Shown here piece by piece: positions 8,086-20,000 of a stretch of DNA of 64,000 nt; within the stretch, counting starts at the first letter, position 1; each line of letters starts with the position of its first letter. Under the pieces are notes generated by a model that saw nothing but the letters and a program-made list of their open reading frames with translations, ran no database searches and had not been told where the DNA came from. The position numbers and the translations under genes were made by a program. Origin of the DNA: Catalinimonas niigatensis (GTDB lineage: Bacteria; Bacteroidota; Bacteroidia; Cytophagales; Cyclobacteriaceae). The DNA lies in contig NZ_CP119422.1 in assembly GCF_030506285.1 (NCBI RefSeq), positions 5,443,501-5,507,500 of the forward strand. Reading direction: 5' to 3'.

Positions 8086-11000
8086 ATGAGAGTGAAAATG
8101 ACAAAGGCAAGAATTCTGTTGAGCTGTATGTTGGGATTTTCTCTTTGCATGCTAAGCCTTACTGCTCATGCTCAATGGCCTACCAATGCAAATACTGTTA
8201 AGGCGAAAACGGATGAACAGTGCTTTAATGCTAACGATGGAATTTTGGAGTTTACCTTTAACGATGGTGTTCCACCCTCCGCATTTAACTATCGTGTCCA
8301 GCTATATAATTTCAATACTGCATCTTATGTTTATGATGATAACAATCTTGTATTTCTCAACGTAGTACCTGCCCCCATCATATCAGGTAACACTTTGGTT
8401 TTCAATAATGTAATTCCGGGAGATTTAGTGTTAGTACTGAGTAATGATGATGTAAGCATCAACGTTGCTTATGGAGTAGGTTACACCGGTGCCCCCTATA
8501 GTGGAATGAGAATTATTGCGGCTAATGAAATAATCATTGATGAGCCAACCTTAGTTACTACTGGCAATGATCAATGTGCTGCACCCTATAATGGTTCTAT
8601 TGATGCGACCGGCGCAGTGAGCGGAGGAGCAGTAGGAGGGTATGAGTATTCCATTGATGGAGGGGCTACTTATCAGCCTGCTGCCATATTCAATAACTTG
8701 ATGCACGGTAGTTATACCCTTCGGGTAAGAGATACAAACGGCTGTATCAAAGAAGAAGCGAATATCGTTGTTGATGATAATAGAATAGCGCCAACAGCAG
8801 GAATTACACCTTCACCGGCCTCGGTATGTATTGGAGAAGATCTGATATTAAATGGCAATCCTACAGGAGGCATGGGTGGCTTTACACATAGTTGGACTGG
8901 GGATACAGGACCTTTATCTGCTACAAACGTCGTTAATCCAACTTTTAATGTTGGTACAGCAGGTAGTTATACATTAATCTATACTGTAACAGATGCCAAT
9001 GGATGTACGGCCACAAGTAACATCAGCGTGACGGTAAATGCCTTACCCACTGCTATAGACCAAACACCTGAAGTCTGTGCAGACATACCGGGAGGCACTC
9101 AGGCTACGGGTGTAGATTTAACGGCTTTAAATGCTTTGGTAGATGGCGGAAACGGGCTTACTGTACGCTGGTATACTGACGCAGGACCATCTAACCTGAT
9201 CGCCACTCCGGCAAGCGTTACTGTGAATGATGGAGATGATTTTTTTGCAGAAATTGAAGATGGAAATGGCTGTACAGATGTAGCTATGGTTACCTACAGT
9301 GTGGTATCTGCCCCCTTAGCTCCTGCTAATCTCCAGACTAACAACATTGTTTGTGATGGTTTTGAGCTAAGTTGGGATGCGTCAGCTACCGCAACAAGTT
9401 ACCGTATAGAAATTGACGATGATCCTGCTTTTGGGAGCATTGACGCCGGAGGTACACAAGGCGGAACAACTTTTGTCGCTAGTGGACTTTCAACGGGTGT
9501 AAATTACAATATTCGTATTGTTCCCATCAACAGTTGTGGAGATGGCACAGCAGCTACTAGAACACAAAGCACTACCGATGTACCGGCAGCGTTAGCGAAT
9601 CTTGCATCGGCCAATCCGGTCTGTGATGGATTTGACCTGAGCTGGGATGCCTCATTGGGAGCAGCAGATTACCGAGTAGAGCGTGATGACGACCCTACGT
9701 TTGCAAGCATAGATGAGACTATATTAACAGGCGGTGCTACAAATCATAATTTCATAGGACTGGCGCTTGGTACTCAATACTTTTACAGAGTAACACCTAT
9801 CAACAGTTGCGGAGATGGTACTGCTGATGATGGAGATGAAACAACTACCGATGTACCGGCAGCGTTAGCGAATCTTGCATCGGCCAATCCGGTCTGTGAT
9901 GGATTTGATTTGAGCTGGGATGCCTCAGCTACTGCGACTTCTTATCGTATTGAAATAGATGAAGATAATCTGTTTGGCAGTCCTGAAGTGAATCTTACTC
10001 AGGCAGGAGTTACCTATACAGCCACAGGACTGGCGCTTGGCACGCAGTACTTTTATAGAGTAACGCCTATCAACAGTTGCGGAGATGGTACTGCTGATGA
10101 TGGAGATGAAACAACTACCGATGTACCGGCAGCGTTAGCGAATCTTGCATCGGCCAATCCGGTCTGTGATGGATTTGACTTGAGCTGGGATGCCTCAGCT
10201 ACTGCGACTTCTTATCGTATTGAAATAGATGAAGATAATCTGTTTGGCAGTCCTGAAGTGAATCTTACTCAGGCAGGAGCTACTTATACAGCCACAGGAC
10301 TGGCGCTTGGCACGCAGTACTTTTATAGAGTAACGCCTATCAACAGTTGCGGAGATGGTACTGCTGATGATGGAGATGAAACAACTACCGATGTACCGGC
10401 AGCCTTAGCAAATCTTGTCTCAGCCAATCCGGTATGTGATGGATTTGATTTGAGCTGGGATGCCTCATTGGGAGCAGCAGATTACCGAGTAGAGCGTGAT
10501 GACGACCCTACGTTTGCAAGCATAGATGAGACTATATTAACAGGCGGTGCTACAAATCATAATTTCATAGGACTGGCGCTTGGTACTCAATACTTTTACA
10601 GAGTAACGCCTATCAACAGTTGCGGAGATGGTACTGCTGATGATGGAGATGAAACAACTACCGATGTACCGGCAGCGTTAGCGAATCTTGTCTCAGCCAA
10701 TCCGGTCTGTGATGGATTTGATTTGAGTTGGGATGTATCATTGGGAGCAGAAGATTACCTGATAGAGATTGACGATGATGCTTTGTTTGGCACACCTGAA
10801 GTGAATCTTACTCAGGCAGGAGTTACCTATACAGCGGCAGGCTTGAGTCAGGGAAGCTTATATCATTACCGGGTAACCCCAAGAAATACTTGCGGAGACG
10901 GTACAGCAGCAAGTGGCAGTATAAGTACTATAGATGTGACTCCTGCACCAGTGAATCCGGTAAGCAGTGCAGAGACTTGTGATGGTTTTACGGCCAGTTG

Positions 11001-14000
11001 GAATGCAGTAGCAGGAGCGGATAGTTATCTGGTGGAAGTTTCAACTGATGGATTTGGAACCCTCACCACAAGTGCAACACCAACAGCAAATACAGTCAAT
11101 ATCAGTGGATTGTCTATCAACACTATATATGAGTGGAGAGTAACAGCCATTAATGCCTGTGGTAGCAGTATACCTTCTGCAAGCCAGACAGCAACAACAA
11201 CCGATGTACCTGAACAGCCAACAGGATTATTAAGCAGTGCAGAAGTTTGTGATGGATTTAGAGCAGACTGGACAGCTGCTTTAGGAGCAGCCAGCTATTT
11301 GGTAGAGGTAAGTAATGATAATTTTGTCAGCACAGTAGCCACAGCTAATCCGACAGCAGGTACGGAAACAGCTACATTTACAGGACTGACCCAGGGAACA
11401 ACTTACAAATGGAGAGTAACAGCCATCAACAGTTGCGGTAACAGTATAGCTTCTGTTGAGCAGAATGCTACAACCACTACGATCCCAGTAGCATTGGCCA
11501 ATCTGCAAATTTCTAACGTGGTTTGTGATGGATTTGACTTGAGTTGGGATGCTTCAGTTGGAGCTACTAACTATCGGGTAGAGATATCTGAAGATGCAGG
11601 ATTTGTTACACATACAGTCAATACAACGCAGGCAGGGGAGACTTACACGGCAAGTACTTTGTCCATAGGTACAGAATACTTCTACCGTATTACTCCAATT
11701 AACATTTGTGGGGATGGAATAGCAGATGGAAGTAATGTAACAACAACCGATGTACCTGAACAGCCAACAGGATTATTAAGCAGTGCAGAAGTTTGTGATG
11801 GATTTAGAGCAGACTGGACAGCTGCTTTAGGAGCAGCCAGCTATTTGGTAGAGGTAAGTAATGATAATTTTGTCAGCACAGTAGCCACAGCTAATCCGAC
11901 AGCAGGTACGGAAACAGCTACATTTACAGGACTGACCCAGGGAACAACTTACAAATGGAGAGTAACAGCCATCAACAGTTGCGGTAATAGTATACTATCC
12001 GCTGAGCAGAGTGCAACTACTTTGACCTCACCGACAGTAACAGATCCTGCACCACAAATTTGTTCTGATGCTATTGGAGGTAATACTGCTTCTAATGTGA
12101 ATCTTACCATACAAGAAGGAGCTATTGATGGAAACGCAGGTAATACATTTGTTTGGTACAGCAATGCTGCCGCTACAGTTTTGGTACCTGATGCTACCAA
12201 CGTTAGTGTGACTGATGGACAGAGATTTTATGCGAGAGTAGGAACAGCTTCCTGTGAAGTGATTGCCAGTCTTACTTATACACTTAACTCGCTGGAAGAC
12301 ACTAGTTTTGACTATGTAGGAAGTCCTTATTGCCAGAATGATCCTGCCAACCCGATTGCGCAGAATGTATTGACTTCCGGAGGTACATTCAGTTCTACGC
12401 CAGGACTTGTGTTTGCCAATCCAGCTACTGGTGAGATCAATTTAGCAGCCAGTGCTGACGGTAATTATACGATTACCTATACTACCGGAGGCACTTGTCC
12501 TTCATCTTCAACTTTTGATGTGGTCATTAATCCTGCCAACGATCCTACATTTAGCTATGCCAACAATACCATTTGCCAGGATGCAGGTACACAACCAGCT
12601 ACGACTACTCAGGCAGGAGGTACTTTTTCGGCTATGCCTGCTGGTCTTTCAATTGATGCTATCACAGGAGAAATAGATCCAGATCCATTAGCAAGTACAC
12701 CAGGAACATATACTGTTACTTATGCTTTCGGAGGTAGCTGCCCTTCCAGTACTACTGTTAACATTACCATTACCAATGCACCGGATGCTACTTTCAGTTA
12801 TGCGGTAGGTCCATATTGCCAAAGTGATACTGACCCTACGCCAGCTTTTGATCCGGGAACCAGTGCAGGTACCTTCTCAGCACCAGCAGGTTTGATCATT
12901 AATGCTACTACTGGTGTAATTGACCTGTCAGCCAGTACACCGGGTAACTATACAGTAACCAATACCATCGCTCCTTCAGGTACTTGTGCTGGTTCTATAG
13001 AAACTTTTTTTCCTGTAGAAATTCTGCCTACTGATGATGCAAGTTTTGATTATGGGCAGTCAGCTTATTGTAAGGATGAGACGAATCCAAGTGCGCAGAA
13101 CGTAGTGACTTCCGGAGGTAACTTCAGTTCTACTGTAGGACTTGTGTTTGCCAATGCAGGCACCGGTGAAATTGATTTAGCTGCGAGTACAGCGGGTACT
13201 TATACTATTACATATGCTACTTTAGGCGCTTGCCCGGCATCCTCTACTTTTGATGTCACCATTAATACGGTAGATGATCCGAGTTTTGAATATAATCCTG
13301 TAGGCTATTGTAAGGATGATATCAATCCAACAGCCAATGTTCTGGGTACTCCGGGAGGCACATTTACCTCACTTACAGCAGATATTGATAATCCGTTTAC
13401 CGGAGAGATCAATCTTGCCAACACAGATGTTGGTACCCATACGATAACGTATACTACTACAGGAACCTGTAGCAGAAGTAGTACTTTTGATGTTGAAATC
13501 TTCGCAGTACCCACGGCTAATAACCTTAGCCTTGAAGTTTGCGAGGATGCGGAAGGTAGTAACTCAGCTACTGTTGATTTGACGGCATTAGAAAGTGCAA
13601 TCAATGGTGGAGCCGGTTTATCTTTCACCTGGTATGATGATGCTGGTTTGGCCCCTGCCGATGAAATCTTAACACCAAATAATTATTCTGTAAGTAACGG
13701 AACATATTACGCCGTGGTGAGCAATGGCAACTGCCAGTCAGTAGCTACAGTCACTTATACAGTGAGAAGCTGGCCTGCATTAGCAGACTTAACACCGGAG
13801 GTTTGCGAAACAACCGCCGGAAGCGGTATTGCCACGGTGAGTCTGTCTGCCCTGGAGGCTTCTATGGGAGCTATGGGGCTTAGCTTCAACTGGTATACAG
13901 ATGCGGCCATGACCATTCCGGTAAGCCCCGGCAGTGTATCCGTGAGCCATGGCGATGATTTCTTTGCCAGGGCAACAGACGGTACTTGCAGCAATACAGC

Positions 14001-17000
14001 TTCGGTGACCTTCACAGTCAATACGCTGCCCACCGTAAGCTTCAGCGGCTTTACTTCACCCTATTGTGAAACAGACGGATTAGTAGTACTTACTGGAACA
14101 CCTCTGAACGGAATATTTACCGGCCCTGGTATCGCAGATAATGGGGATGGTACTGCCAATTTTGATCCTTCTGCTGCCGGTGAAGGCACGCATATGATTA
14201 CTTACAGTTTTACAGATGTTAACGGATGTACAGCACAAAGCAGTCAGACGGTCGTGGTCAATGACTGTACATTACCCTTAAATGCGAACTTTATTGCAGA
14301 TGTTACAAATGTTTGTGTTGGGCAAACAGTTACCTTCACTGACCAGTCCTTTGGCCATAATCCAGCGCTCAACGCATGGGATTTTCTGGGAGCTGCAACG
14401 GCAGTAGAAATAGATCCTGGCACATATCAAGTCACTTATGGTGCACCAGGCACTTATGATGTTTCTTTAATTGTAAGTGATGGAGTAGATTTTAATACAA
14501 AAAATGAATTTCCTTACATTACGGTCAATCCTGCAGACGATTCCGGATTCAATTATGCCAGTACTGATTATTGTCCTGGTGATCCTAATCCTACTCCTAT
14601 TTTAAGTGATGTATTGAATAGCGGAACATTTACTGCCAGTCCTGCAGGTTTGGTGATTGATGCCAATGATGGTACTATTGACATTGCCGCCAGTATTGCA
14701 GGGCCCTATACCATTCGCTATACTACCCAGGGTGCTTGTCCTACATTTACAGAGATATCGATCAATATCAACCCTGCGGAAGATCCAAGCTTTACTTATG
14801 CCAACAGTACCTATTGCCAGAGTGATCCGGTAAATCCTACAGCAATGATCACTGGTGGTGCAGGTGCTTTTGATGCGGTAGCGGGAATAGTTTGGGCTGA
14901 TGCTACTACAGGTATAATTGATCTGGCAGCAAGCACCGTTGGTCCACATACCGTTACTTACAGAACGTCTGGCCCTTGCCCGGCAACGGCTACTTTTGAT
15001 ATCACGATTGAAGCTGCTCCTGATGCTACTTTCAGCTATGCTTTAGGTTCTTTCTGTCAGACTGCTGGAACACAGACGCCGAATTTGGGATTCCAAACAG
15101 GCGGTCAATTTACTTCCAGTGATCCGGTGAACTTTCCTGTTGATCTCAACACCGGTGAAATTGACCCGGCTGTTGGAAATGTTGGCGATACCTATACCAT
15201 TTCTTACCAGATCATCGGGGCATCATGTAGCGATACCAAAACCTTTGATGTAACCATCACCGGTGCACCGGATGCTTACTTCTACTATGATGATGGCACT
15301 CCTGATGGAACCTCTTCTTTCTGTAAGAATGAAACCAATCCAATCTTGGTATTTGGTCCCGGAGCTACACCTGGAGTTTTCTCATCCGCGCCTGTTGGCT
15401 TAGCTCTGGCGGCTGACGGTAGCATTGATTTGGCTGCCAGTACAGCGGGAATTACCTATACAGTTACCAATACAATATCCAGTGTAGGAGCTTGTGCAGC
15501 TGTCACACATTCTGTGCTGGTAGAGATTAGAGCACAGGAAGATGCTGGTTTCGCTTATGCGGAACCCTCTTACTGTATCAATGAAACTACCAATCCTCTG
15601 CCTACGGTGACAGGTACCACCAATGGAATTTTTGCTTCCAGTGATCCTGGTCTGGTGGTCAATGCCAGTACCGGAACAATTGATCTGGCAGCCAGTTCGG
15701 TTGGAGGACCCTATACCATTACCTATACTACCCAGGGAAGCTGCTTTGACAGCCAGTCTGTACAGGTAACCCTTACCGATGCAGAAGATGCCAGCTTCAA
15801 CTATGGTATTGTGACTGAGTTCTGTAAAACGGGTACCAGTCCTGCGGCTACAATTACAGGAGTAGGAGGCGGAGAATTTAGTACAAATGATCCCGACCTG
15901 ATCATTGATATTAGTAGTGGAGTTATTGACTTTGATGCAAGTACAGTAGTTGAAGGTGATTATGTAATTACCTATACGACTCCCGGAACTACTCCCGCTT
16001 TGTGTGAGGCAAACAGTACAATAACCATCACCATTTTTGCACAGCCTTCTACCGCAGTTGCCGGACCAATTCCGGTTGATACTTCCTGTGAATATGTGTA
16101 TACCCTGGATGCAGAAGCACCTGCTGTAGGTACAGGAATGTGGACAGTAGTAACGCCTACCGGAACAGAAATCGTTAATTTTTCAGATGCAAATGATCCG
16201 AAAGCTACGGTAACGGTAAGTGATTTTGGTCCTTATCAATTCCGGTGGACAGTAAGTAACGGAAGCTGTAGCAGCAGTGATGTAATACAGGTAGAATTTT
16301 ATGAGCCTATTGATTTTGGTTTTTTTGGCCGTACTAATGCAAATTGCACAGCAACGCCGGGAGGAAGGTGGATCATCAATCCAGCTGTAGTAGGCGGAAG
16401 TGGTAGCTTTAGCTTTGCCTGGAAAAATAGTGAAGGGATTGCATTTGATAATGATCGCTCGCTTAATAACATAGACGACGCAGGCGGGATAGGAACCAAT
16501 CCAGGCGTACCGGGAGGTATTTATATTGCGACAGTGACAGATGATGTAACAGGATGTGAAAGTAGTAAAGCAATCTATGTTACCAACAGTGTCATCGATA
16601 CTGATGTATCTATTGTTGGCACCAGCAGTAGTTGTAATGTATCAGGCACAGGAAATGGACAGATTGATATCTCTTATCTCACAGGCACAGGTCCTTATAG
16701 AGTAGCTGTTCATAATGAGGATGGAAGTGAGGCAAAAGCACCCGCTAATTTTCCTGCGGGTACTTTGACAGATCAAATCACCGGATTGTCGGGTGGTATT
16801 TATTATGTAGAAGTTCAGGATCAGGGAAGCGGTTGCTCTCATGGAGAAAGAATAACCATTGCCGAAGCTGATCCGCTGGAAATTGACAATGTGATGGTAA
16901 GCGCTGCTTCTTGTTTTGGTGTTGCTGATGGCAGCATTACAATGGATGTAAGCGGTGGAACCGGTACTTATACTTTCAGCTGGAAGGATGATGCTACAGA

Positions 17001-20000
17001 TCTTGAAGTTAGTGATCAAAAAGATCCTAGTGGTTTGGCAGCAGGTACTTATTATGTAGAAGTAACAGATGCTTTGGTTGCAGGTTGTGTATACACTTCT
17101 GAAGACTTTATCATCATTGAGCCTGCTCCTGAAACGGCACCAGTTCTTAATGCTGCGACTGCTATTGGTTGTAATGCATTTACCATCAATTGGAGCAATG
17201 AAAGTGTACTGGAATATGATGTGCAGATTAGTGAATTAGCAGATTTTAGCAGTGCTGTAGTAACATACAACATTACAGACGGAAGCACCAGCTTCATCGT
17301 CAACACAGGTCTTTCCGCATCTACTACCTATCACTACAGAGTGAGGGCGCATAAAAGCTGCGACTGGACAGCATTCAGCACAGCAGCAAGCGTTTCCACA
17401 ACAGCTCCTCCGGTACCAGTAGCCATTGCAGCTTCTTCCGTATTCTGTGATGCTTTTACTGCCAACTGGAATAATGTAAGCGGGGCTTTAGGATATGAAA
17501 TTGACGTAGCTACCACCAACACTTTTGATCCGCTAACATTTGTACCTGGCTATGAAGATAGAGCAGTTCCTGGCAATAGTATATCAGTGAGCGGATTAAC
17601 CGTCGGTAATACCTACCACTATCGTGTCAAAGCAGAAACTGCCTGTGGTTGGTCAGTCGTGGATTCCAATGTAATCACCGTCCCCTTAGGTGGAGGACCG
17701 GGTACACCAAATATAACGACAATTGATAATGCTAGCTGTAATGGGTTTGATGTGAGGTGGAATTTGCTACCCAATGCTTCAGGTTATACTGTTCAAGTAG
17801 ATAACGATGCTGATTTTAGCAGTATCGAGGCTTCAAATGCTGTTGGAGGATCTTCCAATATGGTATCATTCAGCAGCTTGGTGCCAAATACAGCCTATCA
17901 TATCAGAGTGATTGCCCAAAATGCCTGCGGTACGGAGATATCTTCAGCGATTAACTTTAGTACCGCTGCTCTTCCGCTGGTATTTGATCAAACGCGAGAT
18001 GTTTGCTCGGATGTTGCAGGGGGTAATTCTGCCTCCAATGTAAACCTTGTTGATCTTCAGTCAGCCATTGATAACAATGCAGGACTTGCATTTGCATGGT
18101 TTACTGATCTTGCCATGACTCCGGCTGATGAAATATTAGATCCCACTAGTGTAGATATTACAGGTGGTGGAAGTATATTTTATGCAAGAGTCGGAAGCGG
18201 TAACTGTACAAATATAGCCAGTGTAACTTATACAGTGCTTCCGCTGGAGAATGCTTCATTTAGCTATGCTGGTAGTCCATATTGCCAATATGCATCTAAT
18301 GTGACACCAACCATCAGCGGCGATGCAGGAACATTCTCTTCTACTGCTGGATTAGTGTTTGCTGATGCAAATACCGGAGAGATAGACCTAACGGCTAGCG
18401 GTCCAGGAACTTATACCATCACTTATACTACCTCAGGTTCAGTTACTTGTTTCGCTGTTTCTACTCAGGATATTACTATTGATGCAGCCAGTGATCCCAG
18501 TTTTAGTTACGCATCAGGTACTTTCTGTCCTGACGCTGGACTTCAACTGCCCATAGTAAATGAAACAGGAGGTACATTCACAGCAGGTAGTGGATTGGTG
18601 ATAGATGCAGCTACAGGAGAAATTGATCCATTGACAAGTACAGCCGGTGCTTACACTGTAACCTATGGCTTTGTTGGGACTTGTCCTTCCAGCGCTACTT
18701 TTGATGTAACGATTACTGGTACACCGGATGCTACATTTACTTATGCTCAAACTGCTTATTGTTTGACAGATGTAGATCCTACACCTACTTTTGCTTCTGG
18801 AGCTAGTGCAGGTGTATTCAGTGCACCTGCAGGATTGATCATAGATCCCAATAGTGGTGTCATTGATGTGGATGCCAGTGCTATTGGTTCTTATCTAGTC
18901 ACTAACACCATTCCCGGTGTAGGCCTTTGTACTGAAGTTTCCCATGATTTCACAGTAGAGATTTTAGCTCCTGATAATGCAAGTTTCAGTTACAGTCAGG
19001 CAGCATATTGTCAGGATGAGGGTAATCCTGTAGCTATTGTTAGCGGAACAACAGGAGGTATATTCTCTTCTGCTTCTGGATTAGTATTCGCTGATGCATC
19101 TACCGGAGAGATAAATTTGGCTGGCTCAACTCCAGGAACTTATCTGATAACTTATACTACTCTAGGTACTTGTAATGCTGTCTCTACTCAGGATATCACT
19201 ATCAATGCGGTTCCTGATCCCAGCTTCAATTATGCATCGGCCACTTTCTGTCCTGATGCAGGGATTCAGTCACCTGTATTTAATGCAGGAGGTACATTTA
19301 CCTCTATTCCTACAGGTTTGATGCTAGATGGAACTACGGGAGAGATTGATCCATTGGCAAGTACAGCGGGCACTTATACAATTACCTATGAAATAGGCGG
19401 GGCTTGTATTAGAAGTAGTGATGTGAATGTAACGATTACCGGTACACCGGATGCTACATTTACTTATGCTCAAACTGCTTATTGTTTGACAGATGTAGAT
19501 CCTACACCTACTTTTGCTTCTGGAGCTAGTGCAGGTGTATTCAGTGCACCTGCAGGATTGATCATAGATCCCAATAGTGGTGTCATTGATGTGGATGCCA
19601 GTGCTATTGGTTCTTATCTAGTCACTAACACCATTCCCGGTGTAGGCCTTTGTACTGAAGTTTCCCATGATTTCACAGTAGAGATTTTAGCTCCTGATAA
19701 TGCAAGTTTCAGTTACAGTCAGGCAGCATATTGTCAGGATGAGGGTAATCCTGTAGCTATTGTTAGCGGAACAACAGGAGGTATATTCTCTTCTGCTTCT
19801 GGATTAGTATTCGCTGATGCATCTACCGGAGAGATAAATTTGGCTGGCTCAACTCCAGGAACTTATCTGATAACTTATACTACTCTAGGTACTTGTTCTA
19901 GCAATTCGGATGTGAATGTGACGATTAATCCACTACCAAATGCAGTCTTTAGCTACGCTACTCCATCTTTATGTCAGGGACCTTCATTGGTAACTCCTAC

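Noticed and set aside
18718-19896. Assembly artefact as explanation of the identical repeats
   Set aside because: Short-read assembly usually collapses rather than expands such repeats, and the flanks differ; kept as genuine but worth a long-read check.
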